DNA of 38,123 nucleotides from Clostridia bacterium (GTDB lineage Bacteria > Bacillota > Clostridia > Oscillospirales > Acutalibacteraceae). Positions within the stretch are counted from its first letter, which is position 1. Each line of letters starts with the position of its first letter. Of this stretch, positions 7,658-16,016 are shown in pieces. The notes below the pieces were generated by a model. It did not search any database, was not told the DNA's origin, and saw nothing but the letters and a program-made list of their open reading frames with translations. The DNA lies in assembly GCA_017396515.1 (NCBI GenBank), contig JAFQLV010000025.1, forward strand, positions 1-38,123. Reading direction: 5' to 3'. The position numbers were made by a program, and so were the translations under genes.

Positions 7658-9112
7658 ATGAAAATCGCAAAGAAATTATTTGTAGCTTTTATGTGTGTGC
7701 TTGTTATGATTTCAGCCTGTACACTTTTCGCTTCTGCGGCTAAAGCCGTGACCAAGGCACAGCCGAAAGTAAAAGAAGCAACCTCAAGCAGTGTTACCCT
7801 CACATGGGAAAAGGTAAAAAATGCCGACGGCTACCGTGTATTCAGGCAGGTTGACGGCAAATGGAAAAAGCTTGCCGACACAAAGAAGCTTACCTACACC
7901 GCAAAGAGTCTCGTTGCCTCTGACAGCTATAAGTTTGCCGTAAGACACTACACTGTTAAAAACGGTGAGAAGACCTTGGCAAAAAGCTACGGCAGTGTAA
8001 CAGCCAAAACAAAGGCCCTTTCAAAGGTCAATAACCTTACAGCCACAGCAGAAAACAACAGCATAACTCTTAAATGGGATAAGCTTGCAGGTGCAAGCGG
8101 ATATCGTCTTTATGTCAAAAATGCCCGGGGTGAGTGGGAAGCACTCAAGACCCTTACAGCATCAAAGACAAGCTACACCGCAAACCTTGGCAGCAATTTC
8201 AATAAATATTCCTTCAGAATAAGAGCATATGCCAAAACCTCTAAGGGTACTGTCTGGGGCTCCTACACAACCTGCAAGTCAGCTCTTGCTTCTTCAGGCA
8301 AGGCAGAAATAACAAAGGCTTCTGCTACGGTGAGCAGCATAACTCTCACATGGAACAAGGTTGAGGGGGCAGACGGCTATAGAATATACTCTTACAAAAA
8401 CGGCGAATACAGTGTTATTGACAGAACCTACGGCAGTGAAAGCACAAGCTATACCGTGGGCGGTCTCAACAGCGGCAGCAGTTACACTTTTGCAATTAAG
8501 GCATTCAGCAAAAAAGACGGCAAGACATCCTTTGCGCTTCTCGGCGGCAGATATCTTGTACGCACTGCCAAGGCAAACCTTGATGTTTACAGAGCTGAAA
8601 TGGTGAAGGATATACTCGATGCCAAGGAGTTCTGCATTGAGTATTCCGAGGAGCATCCCACCTACGGCAGAGTTGACAGCGTGCTTGCACTGAGAATGGG
8701 CAAGCTTTATCTTAAAGAAACCGTAAAGGGCGTTTCAACCGCATACATACTCAACACTGAAACACAGCATGTTTTTGTGCTTGATGTAAACGGCAAAAAA
8801 TACAGAACTGCAGCAGAAAGCGAAGAGCTGCACATCCTTTTAGCGGCTCTCAGAGAAGTTATGTCTATAGACAAAATGGGCGAAGTAAAGGCTGAATATA
8901 AGGTTTTCGGCGGTGAAAGCCTTATCTGCGAAAGCTTCACCGAAGCACAGTACGGCAGATATATGGAGCTGTATTTCACAGACGAGCACACCCTTGCAGG
9001 CATTTACACAAAATATGCCGACGGCAGTGAAAGCACCCTCAAGGTGACAAAGCTCAGCGAAAGCGCAGAGCCTTCACTCTTTGAAGTTCCTTCTGATTAC
9101 ACTGCAGGATAA
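7658..9112 (+). CDS. Secreted protein with three fibronectin type III domains and a C-terminal LolA-like domain
   Basis: This 484-residue paralog of the preceding gene starts 7 bases after AGGAGAG. The signal peptide ends near FASA (residue 27). Three FN3 repeats follow (about 33-125, 126-213, 216-310), with signatures such as SVTLTWEKVKNADGYRVF. The same C-terminal domain follows (YRAEMVKDILD... ending FEVPSDY). Compared with the first copy it lacks one FN3 repeat. The alignable C-terminal domain includes shared GKL(F/Y)L(R/K)ET and STICEA/SLICES stretches. Exported, with no anchor visible. The ligand is unknown; FN3 arrays in gut Clostridia often occur in extracellular carbohydrate-related proteins. 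Confidence 0.8.
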   Translation: MKIAKKLFVAFMCVLVMISACTLFASAAKAVTKAQPKVKEATSSSVTLTWEKVKNADGYRVFRQVDGKWKKLADTKKLTYTAKSLVASDSYKFAVRHYTVKNGEKTLAKSYGSVTAKTKALSKVNNLTATAENNSITLKWDKLAGASGYRLYVKNARGEWEALKTLTASKTSYTANLGSNFNKYSFRIRAYAKTSKGTVWGSYTTCKSALASSGKAEITKASATVSSITLTWNKVEGADGYRIYSYKNGEYSVIDRTYGSESTSYTVGGLNSGSSYTFAIKAFSKKDGKTSFALLGGRYLVRTAKANLDVYRAEMVKDILDAKEFCIEYSEEHPTYGRVDSVLALRMGKLYLKETVKGVSTAYILNTETQHVFVLDVNGKKYRTAAESEELHILLAALREVMSIDKMGEVKAEYKVFGGESLICESFTEAQYGRYMELYFTDEHTLAGIYTKYADGSESTLKVTKLSESAEPSLFEVPSDYTAG

Positions 9113-9127
9113 AAAAGAAAAAGCAAG

Positions 9128-9168
9128 GCAGGTCACTACCTATTCGGAAGTGACCTGCTCTTTTATTT
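9128..9168. terminator. Bidirectional terminator between FN3 gene and M20 peptidase
   Basis: A perfect 10-bp stem GCAGGTCACT/AGTGACCTGC has a T-run on its right and an A-run on its left, so it can end transcripts from both converging genes. Confidence 0.85.
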
Positions 9169-9249
9169 AGATTAATAAAACTTACCGTCTTTCAGCTTTA
9201 ATTCCGCGTAGGAAAGCTTTTTGTTGCCGCTAATGACTTCGCGACCGCA

Positions 9250-9277
9250 ATTTTGCATTTTGCACTTTGCATTTTGC
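9250..9277 (-). repeat. Four tandem copies of a 7-bp repeat
   Basis: Units ATTTTGC, ATTTTGC, ACTTTGC, ATTTTGC (plus strand) abut the stop codon of the M20 peptidase gene. Slippage-prone; no function visible. The 120 bp to its left hold the shared terminator and nothing else I recognise. Confidence 0.8.
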
Positions 9278-9279
9278 AT

Positions 9280-10749
9280 TTATTCCGCGCTTGCTCTTCT
9301 GATGTAGTTTTTGAAGAAGAGAAGTGCGTTTTCCATAAGGTCAATGGGAAGTCTCTCATTTGTGCCGTGTGTGCAGCGAAGAAGCTCTGTTGTGAGCTGG
9401 AAGGGAGCATAGCGGTAGATGTTTTTGCATATAGGCTCATAATTATATGCGTCTGTGCCGCCCATTACAAGATAGGGGGCAACAATTGCACCGCTCTGCA
9501 GTGATTTTGTAACATCGCGGATAATTCCGAAGGCTCTTGAATCTGTGGGTGAGAAGGATGAAGCCTCCTTAGAATTGAGCACATTGATTTCAATATCCTT
9601 ATTTTTGCAAACCTTGCGGATGTGGTCAATAAGGTCCTGCTTGGTTGTGCCGGGCATTGCACGGAAATTAACGGTTATAGCAGCACGCTGGGGGAGTACA
9701 TTTGCTGCCGGGCTGCCCTGAGCCATTGTTACGGCCGTTGTTGTACGGGTAAGACATGCAAGGAAGGGAACATGCTTTGAAAGCTCAACAATTGCTGGGT
9801 GAAGCAGGGGCATATTGCAGGTTATAAGACGAACAGGGAATGAACATTCTCTGCCGATGGCATCAAAGAGGCTTTTCATATTTTCGTTGAGGGATGCCTT
9901 GAACTGGTTGCTTTCAAGGTCTCTGATTACACCGGCAATCTGACCTAAGGCTGTGTGTACGGGAGGCTGTGAGGAGTGACCGCCCTTTGCATTGACAACG
10001 ATTTCAATATCTGAATAGCCCTTTTCAGCAACACCGACACCGGCAAGGAATTTGTTTTCAAGCACACCGGGAACATTGACGGGAATCATTGCACCGCCTT
10101 CGTCAACAATGCTTTCAAGGGTGATGCCTCTTGCTTTGAGGGTGAGCATAATGTCTTTTGCGCCGTTTTCTGAGTTAGCAACAACCTCTTCATTATCACC
10201 GAAAAGAAGATAAACGTCTCTCTCGGGCACATAGCCGTCCTCAAGAAGTGCTTCAACAGATTCCATAACTGCGATAAGGTGATTTTTCATATCAACACTG
10301 CCGCGGCCCCATATAAATTCGCCGTCGTCGTGACCGCTGAAGGGTTCATACTCCCAGTCTTCTTCCGTACCTGCCGAAACAGGAACAACATCCTGGTGTG
10401 CAAGCATTGCAATAGGCTCAAGATCGCTTCTTGTGCCCTTCCAACGGTAGATAAGATTTGCAGGAGGAACGATTTCTTTTTCAAGATTTTTGGCAATGAG
10501 GGGATAAGCTTCATCAAGGAACTTGTGGAATTTCTCAAACTCAGCCCAATCAACTCTGTCACTTTCTCTGTAGGAAACAGTTTTGCACTGAATAGCCTTA
10601 GAGAGATTTTCGCGGTAACGCTGAACATTAACTTCTTCCTGAGGAAGGGGTTCACTCTCGGTCTTTTTTGGTGTGTAAAGTGCGGCATGAACAGCATTTG
10701 CTGCAGCTGCAGCAGCAATGGCACCGCCGATAATGTGACGTTTCTTCAT
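9280..10749 (-). CDS. M20-family metallopeptidase, carboxypeptidase S-like, membrane-anchored or exported
   Basis: This 489-residue protein resembles Gly-Xaa carboxypeptidase/PM20D1-type M20 enzymes, which cleave dipeptides or N-acyl amino acids with two zinc ions. Visible ligands and catalytic residues are His118 and Asp120 in AHQDVVPV, bridging Asp153 in GRGSVDMKN, Glu187/Glu188 in FGDNEEV, Asp216 in IVDEGG, and a C-terminal His in RCTHGTNERL. A dimerisation lid (about 230-350) with KGGHSSQPP is present. The N-terminus is a signal-anchor-like segment (GGAIAAAAAANAVHAA), so the enzyme may face outward. It has its own promoter, and its gene converges on the FN3 gene. Confidence 0.88.
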   Translation of the reverse strand: MKKRHIIGGAIAAAAAANAVHAALYTPKKTESEPLPQEEVNVQRYRENLSKAIQCKTVSYRESDRVDWAEFEKFHKFLDEAYPLIAKNLEKEIVPPANLIYRWKGTRSDLEPIAMLAHQDVVPVSAGTEEDWEYEPFSGHDDGEFIWGRGSVDMKNHLIAVMESVEALLEDGYVPERDVYLLFGDNEEVVANSENGAKDIMLTLKARGITLESIVDEGGAMIPVNVPGVLENKFLAGVGVAEKGYSDIEIVVNAKGGHSSQPPVHTALGQIAGVIRDLESNQFKASLNENMKSLFDAIGRECSFPVRLITCNMPLLHPAIVELSKHVPFLACLTRTTTAVTMAQGSPAANVLPQRAAITVNFRAMPGTTKQDLIDHIRKVCKNKDIEINVLNSKEASSFSPTDSRAFGIIRDVTKSLQSGAIVAPYLVMGGTDAYNYEPICKNIYRYAPFQLTTELLRCTHGTNERLPIDLMENALLFFKNYIRRASAE

Positions 10750-10793
10750 TGTGTTTCAACCTCTTTTTCTTATATATTTTATTTAACTGTATC

Positions 10794-10822
10794 ATTATAT
10801 ACCTTATTTGATTTAATTTCAA
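10794..10822 (-). promoter_or_regulatory. Promoter of the M20 peptidase gene
   Basis: TTGAAA (10822-10817) and TATAAT (10799-10794) on the minus strand, 17-bp spacer, between the doc stop codon and the M20 start. Confidence 0.75.
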
Positions 10823-10836
10823 TATGTTTGAGATAT

Positions 10837-11217
10837 TCAATTGATTTTATGGGTGCTTATCCAACAAAGTATTTCTTCGTATTTGGCACTGCCGTCAGCT
10901 ACGGATAAGCCTAAGGTAACAACATCTTCATTTGTTGCCTCGATTTTTACACCGTTAATATCTAAAAAAGACAGCATAATATACATACCTATTCTTTTAT
11001 TTCCGTCAACAAATGCATGGTTTGAAATGAGAGAGAATCCGAGCTTTGCCGCTTTTTCTTCTTTTGAGGGGTAAAGCTCAACGCCGTCAAAAGTGGCATA
11101 GGCACTTTCAATTGCAGACTCGAGCAGGGCATTGTCTCTTACACCTGTGGAGCCACCTGTAGCCTCTGCCATAATCTGATGAAGCAAAAGGACTTTTTCT
11201 TTGCTGAATTTAATCAT
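10837..11217 (-). CDS. doc: Doc-type Fic toxin
   Basis: This 126-residue Fic-fold protein has the catalytic loop HAFVDGNKRIG: His67, Asp71, Lys74 and Arg75. In the Doc subfamily this loop transfers phosphate from ATP to elongation factor Tu, halting translation; that activity is assumed from phage P1 Doc. The first helix (KVLLLHQIMAEATGG) and the RDNALLESAI segment are typical of Doc. The start codon overlaps the antitoxin stop by 4 bp (ATGA), so the pair is translationally coupled. All catalytic positions are intact, so the toxin should be active. Confidence 0.9.
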   Translation of the reverse strand: MIKFSKEKVLLLHQIMAEATGGSTGVRDNALLESAIESAYATFDGVELYPSKEEKAAKLGFSLISNHAFVDGNKRIGMYIMLSFLDINGVKIEATNEDVVTLGLSVADGSAKYEEILCWISTHKIN

Positions 11218-11459
11218 TTTGCCAGCTCCTTGAATGCGGGATAATATTTTTGAAGAATGCGTTTTGCAACTATTTCGATTTTTTCATCATCTGTCAGATC
11301 AAGAAGCAAATCTGCCTTTTCCATATCAAGAATAAGATATTTAGGCTTATTGTTTTTAAAGACAACCGCTTCACCTTTTGAGTCAACGGTTCTTGCCACG
11401 GCAGAAAAATTCTGATTGGCTTGTGTCATAGAAAAAATAGAATTAGTGTTTATCAACAT
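11214..11459 (-). CDS. phd: Phd/YefM-family antitoxin
   Basis: This 81-residue protein has the N-terminal Phd dimer and DNA-binding fold (TQANQNFSAVARTVDSKGEAVV, then FKNNKPKYLILDM). It continues with a charged C-terminal helix that should neutralise Doc. It is the first gene of the leftward pair. The ATG follows an AGGTGG site. As in other Phd-Doc systems the complex probably represses its own promoter; AT-rich repeated GTATAA motifs lie between -10 and start, but I cannot define the operator. Confidence 0.88.
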   Translation of the reverse strand: MLINTNSIFSMTQANQNFSAVARTVDSKGEAVVFKNNKPKYLILDMEKADLLLDLTDDEKIEIVAKRILQKYYPAFKELAK

Positions 11460-11499
11460 AATACCACCTCGAAAAATAGGATGAATTTATACTACTTAT

Positions 11500-11527
11500 A
11501 TTATACTCAGTTTTTAATTAATGTCAA
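11500..11527 (-). promoter_or_regulatory. Promoter of phd-doc
   Basis: TTGACA (11527-11522) and TATAAT (11505-11500) on the minus strand, 16-bp spacer, 40 bp before the phd start. Back-to-back with the promoter at 11541. Confidence 0.75.
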
Positions 11528-11540
11528 CACAAAATTAAGG

Positions 11541-11570
11541 TTGACATTACGGTGTGTAAAGTGGTAAAAT
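11541..11570 (+). promoter_or_regulatory. Promoter with extended -10 (GTGGTAAAAT)
   Basis: TTGACA, 18-bp spacer, TAAAAT preceded by TGG. The same AGTGGTAAAATA string recurs at 11941 and 25810. Confidence 0.7.
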
Positions 11571-11602
11571 AATCGGGATAAATCTTCGGAGGTAAAAAAA
11601 CT

Positions 11603-11839
11603 ATGATGCCCAAAAGTGTGATTAAGGTTATATGCATAATTATGGCGGCTCTTATGATACTCAGTGTCGGTGCAGTTATTCTGCAGGTTATTGCTGTGGA
11701 CTCTGCCGATTTCCTGCCTCTTGCAATGCCTGCAACAGGTGACAATGACGCAGATTATCTTATCCCTGCGGGAATAGGTGTTTTAGCAATACTCGCAGTG
11801 GGAATTTGCCTTGTGCTTCCTAAGCTCAAGAAAAAATAA
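11603..11839 (+). CDS. Tiny envelope protein with LPXTG-like sorting signal
   Basis: This 78-residue protein (start 11603 or 11606, GGAGG 10 bases upstream) has two hydrophobic segments: about 8-31, which could be a signal peptide or TM, and about 53-73. Between them lies LAMPATGDNDAD, and the protein ends KLKKK. MPATG (residues 42-46), hydrophobic segment and basic tail match a sortase sorting signal with Met in place of Leu. Almost no mature domain would remain, about 15 residues. The alternative is a plain two-TM membrane protein. It has its own promoter and terminator. Function unknown. Confidence 0.65.
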   Translation: MMPKSVIKVICIIMAALMILSVGAVILQVIAVDSADFLPLAMPATGDNDADYLIPAGIGVLAILAVGICLVLPKLKKK

Positions 11840-11854
11840 TTTAATGCAACATTC

Positions 11855-11897
11855 AGGTCGGTTTTGTTCTATTTGTACAAAACCGACCTTTTATTTT
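11855..11897 (+). terminator. Strong terminator of the 78-residue protein gene
   Basis: A perfect 13-bp stem (11855-11867 with 11877-11889) is followed by TTTATTTTTG. Confidence 0.9.
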
Positions 11898-11922
11898 TGT
11901 CAGGGTCAACAAAGCATTTTAG

Positions 11923-11951
11923 TTGTAATAATTTTACTATAGTGGTAAAAT
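11923..11951 (+). promoter_or_regulatory. Promoter of the tandem lipase genes
   Basis: TTGTAA, 17 bp, TAAAAT with an upstream TGG extended -10, 32 bp before the first lipase start. Confidence 0.6.
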
Positions 11952-11983
11952 AAGATGTAGAACATAAAAAAGGAGAGATAACA

Positions 11984-13948
11984 ATGAAAAAAATATTAGC
12001 TGCACTTCTTGCCGTAATTATGGTTTTATGCGCTTTTCCTATGGCTTATGCTGCTCAGGAGGAGGCTGCAGAGCTTACAAAGTACCCTGTAATTATGGTG
12101 CCCGGCTACACAGCCTCGTCATATTATAAAATTGATGAAGCAACGGGCGAAAAGGTTATGGTTTGGGGCGACCCTCTCAGTCAGGTAACTTCAGGTGCTC
12201 AGGACGGCATGCTTGAAAAGATACTTGCCGAAGCGGCAAAATTCTTTGTAACGGGTGATGCAACCGAGCTTGCAAGAATATTGGGCGAGGGCTTCAGAAG
12301 AATTTTTGCTGACCTTAAATGCAATGATGACGGAAGACCCTGTGTACCGGTGTATACCTATGTACATACTCCCGAAGAAACAAACTATGCAAACCTTGCC
12401 GAGAAGTACCCGGAAGGCGACTATCAGGCTGAAAAGGAAATAATGGATGATATCGGTGCAAGAGTAGGCAAGGAAAACACCTATGTTTTCACCTGTGATT
12501 TCCGTATGGGTGCAGTGGAGCTTGCAAACTCTCTGAGAGAATATATCGACGATGTTATTGAATATCACAACGAGGGCAAGGCTGAAAAGGATAAGGTTGA
12601 CAAGGTCAATATTTACGCTCTTTCACACGGCGGCCAGGTAACAGGCACATATCTCACCCTTTACGGCTATGAGGGCAAGGTCAACAATGCTTTGCTTACC
12701 GTGCCGGCATTGGGCGGTGCAGGCATAGCCTATGATGCATTCAACGGTGATGCTGATTTTAACGATGCAGAGCTTCTGCAGTTTTTACAGCACGGCTTCC
12801 ATATAGAAGAAGACCTTGACCTTTTCTTCCGTGCCAATCAGTTAGGCTTCCTTGACGAATTGGTTGAAGCCTTGCTGCCGGAATGTATGCCTATATTGGG
12901 CTGTTGGGGCAGCTTGTGGGATTTTGTACCTCTTGAATATTATGAGGCCATGAAGGAAAAAAATCTTGATCCCGTAAAAAATGCCGGTCTCATTGCTCAG
13001 AGCGACTTTATGCACTATGAGATTATGTCAGAGGATGGCGAGCACTATTACGCCAAGGGCTTTAAAAAAGCAGAAGAAGCAGGCACAAATATTTATATCA
13101 TAGCAGGCTATGATGTGCAGATAGTTTCCGGTATGCCCGTCAGCTCAGACTCAATTATACCTATTGAGAGTGCAACGGGTGCGTTGGCAGCACCTTACGG
13201 CAAACGCTTCTCAGACGGTTACACCCAGCAGGTTGACACAGGCTTCTATCAGGTATCACCCTCAATGACAATAGATGCCTCAACAGGCTATCTGCCCGAA
13301 CGCACATGGTATGTGGAAAACTTCCATCACGGAATGACCTATAAGGATGATTATACCTTCTCACTTGCCTGTGAGCTTCTTCTTACAGACGGCGAGGGCT
13401 ATACAGTCAATTCCTTTGAGGAATATCCGCAGTTCCATGCCACAACAAACCCGGCTCATGTGGTTTTTGCGGCATTTGACAACAGCACAGAGGGCTATGT
13501 TTCATCTGAAGATAAAGAGCTTGTTATCAAAAATATATCCTATGACTCCGTTATCACTGTCAGCTCCGTAAGCGTTTACGGTGCAGATTTCGACTTCTTC
13601 TTCCTTCCCTTTATCCTGAAGCCCGGTGAGAGCAAGACAGTTAAAATTCACGGCGATATCCCTGAGGTAAGCCTTAAAAATATTGAGCTGAGTGTAAGCT
13701 ATCTCAATAATAAGGTTACTCCCGTGTGTGAGAGAACCTTCGAGTTCACCCTTATGAACGGCAAAGCGGCAGAGTACAATGAAAGCGAGCCTCTTGTAAA
13801 TACAGATTATCCCAAGAATATTGACAATGTTCTGCCCGAAAAAACAAACGGCTTGCTTGAAAAAATCGGTGTTAAAGCTATTGTGTCAAACTTTTTTGAT
13901 GTTTTTGCTCAGGTGCTTCATCTGCTTACAAGGATAATCTACAGATAA
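11984..13948 (+). CDS. Secreted alpha/beta-hydrolase, LCAT/lipase-like (paralog 1)
   Basis: This 654-residue exported protein has a signal peptide ending near AYA. It has the N-terminal PVIMVPGYTASS strand and oxyanion turn typical of lecithin:cholesterol acyltransferase-type lipases. The nucleophile motif is ALSHGGQ with Ser214, an A-x-S-x-G-G elbow instead of GxSxG. Asp389 in SDSIIPIES and His449 in FHHGMT complete a plausible triad. An Ig-like domain (about 500-600) with FxLxPGESKTVKIHG follows, then a hydrophobic-amphipathic tail. Likely a lipid or ester hydrolase outside the cell; the substrate is unknown. The paralog follows after 18 bp, so both are on one transcript. Confidence 0.82.
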   Translation: MKKILAALLAVIMVLCAFPMAYAAQEEAAELTKYPVIMVPGYTASSYYKIDEATGEKVMVWGDPLSQVTSGAQDGMLEKILAEAAKFFVTGDATELARILGEGFRRIFADLKCNDDGRPCVPVYTYVHTPEETNYANLAEKYPEGDYQAEKEIMDDIGARVGKENTYVFTCDFRMGAVELANSLREYIDDVIEYHNEGKAEKDKVDKVNIYALSHGGQVTGTYLTLYGYEGKVNNALLTVPALGGAGIAYDAFNGDADFNDAELLQFLQHGFHIEEDLDLFFRANQLGFLDELVEALLPECMPILGCWGSLWDFVPLEYYEAMKEKNLDPVKNAGLIAQSDFMHYEIMSEDGEHYYAKGFKKAEEAGTNIYIIAGYDVQIVSGMPVSSDSIIPIESATGALAAPYGKRFSDGYTQQVDTGFYQVSPSMTIDASTGYLPERTWYVENFHHGMTYKDDYTFSLACELLLTDGEGYTVNSFEEYPQFHATTNPAHVVFAAFDNSTEGYVSSEDKELVIKNISYDSVITVSSVSVYGADFDFFFLPFILKPGESKTVKIHGDIPEVSLKNIELSVSYLNNKVTPVCERTFEFTLMNGKAAEYNESEPLVNTDYPKNIDNVLPEKTNGLLEKIGVKAIVSNFFDVFAQVLHLLTRIIYR

Positions 13949-13966
13949 TAAAAAGGAGAGAATAAA

Positions 13967-15931
13967 ATGAAAAAGCTTGTTTCGGTTTTACTGGCGCTCA
14001 TTTTGGTGTTTTCAATGTGCAGTACCGCCTTTGCAGGTGCATATACACAGCAGGTCAATGAATATCCCGTGATTATGATTTCCGGCTACAGCTCATCATC
14101 ACTTCGTCTTTTTGACGAGGAAACAGGCGAGGAAATTCACGCTTGGGGCAACACGGGCGATCAGGTTATGATGGCTCTTGAGGAATATAAAGAGGAGCTT
14201 ATTGCAGCTGCATTAAAATTTATTGCAACGGGTGACATTTCACCTGCGGTTGAGGTTGTTGGTACTGCCTTCAACTGGCTATTTGACAATCTTCGCTGCA
14301 ATCCTGACGGTTCAAGCATAAAAGAGCTTTCAACCTATCTGAACACTGCCGAAGAAACCAATTGGGCAAATATTCAGAAGAATTATCCGGGTGGCGAGCA
14401 TAACGAAGAAACTGAAATGATGGAGATTGTTTCAAGCGAAATAGGTGACGAAAATGTCTATCTTTTCACCTGTGATTTCCGCAAAGGCCCCGTTGAAATT
14501 GCCGAAAGAATGAGAGCATATATCGATGATGTAATTGCCCATCACAACGAGGGTAAGGCTGAAAAGGACAAGGTTGACAAGGTTAACCTGCTTGCAGTTT
14601 CACACGGCGGTCAGACAACAGGCACATATCTCACACTTTACGGCCATGAGGGCAAGGTGAATAATGCAGTGCTTACAGTGCCCGCCCTTGGCGGTGCAAG
14701 CCTTGCCTATGACCTTATGAGCAATCAGGGCAAGCTTGATGAATACGGTCTTCTGCAGTATATTGAGCACGGAATGAAGTGGGAAGAAGACTATCATGTG
14801 CTTCTTGAGGCTGAACAGTTAGGCTTTGTTGATGCAATTGTGGGTGAGCTTGTGCCTCAGATTATTGATGTTGTAAGATATTGGCAGAGCCTTTGGGATT
14901 TCATTCCCGTTGAGCATTATGAAGAGCTTAAGGCAGAGCTTCTTGACCCTGTGGCATGTGCTGACCTTATTGAGAGAAGTGACTATATGCACTATGAGAT
15001 TATGTCACCCGGCGGAGAAAACTACTATGGTACCGGTTTCAAAAAGGCTCAGGATGTCGGCACAAATATTTATATTATGGCAGGCTATAACGCAAAGAGC
15101 GTCAGCGGCGGTGAAGTGACCAGTGATGCCATAATTCCCACTGCAAGTTCAACAGGTGCCACTGTGGCTCCCTTCGGCAAGCGCTTTGCTGACGGTTACA
15201 CACAGAAGGTTGACACAGGCTATTATCAGGTTTCACCCTGCATGACAGTTGATGCCTCCACTGCATATATTCCCCATCACACATGGTTTGTTGAAAACTA
15301 CTATCACGGCATGACCACAAGTGACCCCTATCTGAAAACTCTGTTATTTACACTTCTTCTGTCAACCGAGAGTTATGATGTCCACACAATGAAGGGCTAT
15401 TATCAGTTCCACGAGACAACCAATCCTTCCCACGGTGTGCACGCTGCTTTTAACAACAGCAATGAAGGCTATGTCTGTGCAAAGGATACGGCTCTTGTTG
15501 TGACTAACTGCTCGGCTATAAACGATATAACCGTTATGTCAATCAATGCAAGAGGTCTTGAGCTTGATTTCACCTTTGAGCCCTTTACACTTGCCCCGGG
15601 TGAAAGCAGGCAGGTTGCCTTTGAGGGTCAGCTGCCTGAAATCAGCAAAAAGAATTTTGAAATCAACATTGCCTTTATGAATAAGACAATTACCCCCGTA
15701 AGCGACAGAACCTTTGATTTCACACTTCTCAACGGTGCGGCGGCAGAGTACGACGAAAAGGCACCCTATGTGAACGCTGATATGCCCAAGGAGCTGGACG
15801 AGGTTATCGGTGATAAGGCAAGCAATCTGCTTAAAAAGCTGGGTATCAGAAACACTGCGGCAACGGTTTATAATATTCTTGTCAACCTCATTGATTTTGT
15901 GATTAATTTTTTTGCAAAGCTTGTAAAATAA
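13967..15931 (+). CDS. Secreted alpha/beta-hydrolase, LCAT/lipase-like (paralog 2)
   Basis: It has the same length (654 residues) and domain order as the preceding protein: signal peptide ending near AFA, PVIMISGYSSSS strand, Ser212 in AVSHGGQ, Asp387 in SDAIIPTAS, His447 in YYHGMT, an Ig-like domain with FTLAPGESRQVAFEG, and a helical tail. Spacings between the three triad residues (175 and 60) equal those of paralog 1, which supports the assignment. An AAGGAGAG site lies in the 18-bp gap. Near-identical blocks such as HNEGKAEKDKVDKVN show a duplication followed by divergence elsewhere, so the two may differ in substrate. Confidence 0.82.
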   Translation: MKKLVSVLLALILVFSMCSTAFAGAYTQQVNEYPVIMISGYSSSSLRLFDEETGEEIHAWGNTGDQVMMALEEYKEELIAAALKFIATGDISPAVEVVGTAFNWLFDNLRCNPDGSSIKELSTYLNTAEETNWANIQKNYPGGEHNEETEMMEIVSSEIGDENVYLFTCDFRKGPVEIAERMRAYIDDVIAHHNEGKAEKDKVDKVNLLAVSHGGQTTGTYLTLYGHEGKVNNAVLTVPALGGASLAYDLMSNQGKLDEYGLLQYIEHGMKWEEDYHVLLEAEQLGFVDAIVGELVPQIIDVVRYWQSLWDFIPVEHYEELKAELLDPVACADLIERSDYMHYEIMSPGGENYYGTGFKKAQDVGTNIYIMAGYNAKSVSGGEVTSDAIIPTASSTGATVAPFGKRFADGYTQKVDTGYYQVSPCMTVDASTAYIPHHTWFVENYYHGMTTSDPYLKTLLFTLLLSTESYDVHTMKGYYQFHETTNPSHGVHAAFNNSNEGYVCAKDTALVVTNCSAINDITVMSINARGLELDFTFEPFTLAPGESRQVAFEGQLPEISKKNFEINIAFMNKTITPVSDRTFDFTLLNGAAAEYDEKAPYVNADMPKELDEVIGDKASNLLKKLGIRNTAATVYNILVNLIDFVINFFAKLVK

Positions 15932-15946
15932 AATAATTAAGAATAA

Positions 15947-16010
15947 CACCTCACTTTTTGAGTAAAACTATCATTACCTGATGAGTTTACTCGTCATAAA
16001 AAGTGAGGTG
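15947..16010 (+). promoter_or_regulatory. Long hairpin containing the ribosome site of the DUF1540 gene
   Basis: CACCTCACTTTTT (15947-15959) pairs perfectly with AAAAAGTGAGGTG (15998-16010). A second stem lies inside (15960-15969 with 15984-15992). The right arm includes GTGAGGTG, the only ribosome site for the ATG at 16017. There is no T-run after it, so it is not a terminator. Folding should block initiation. Confidence 0.65.
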
Positions 16011-16016
16011 AATTTT

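Noticed and set aside
9250-9277. Tandem 7-bp repeats as a CRISPR array
   Set aside because: Units are far too short, with no spacers and no cas genes.
10279-10908. 209-codon plus-strand ORF
   Set aside because: It lies antisense to the M20 peptidase gene, whose metal ligands and signal segment are unmistakable on the other strand.
15947-16010. Hairpin as terminator of the lipase operon
   Set aside because: No T-run follows in either direction, and the right arm contains the next gene's ribosome site.
15981-16016. Upstream ATG of the DUF1540 gene
   Set aside because: It lies in the hairpin loop without a ribosome site, and the extra residues are outside the conserved domain.
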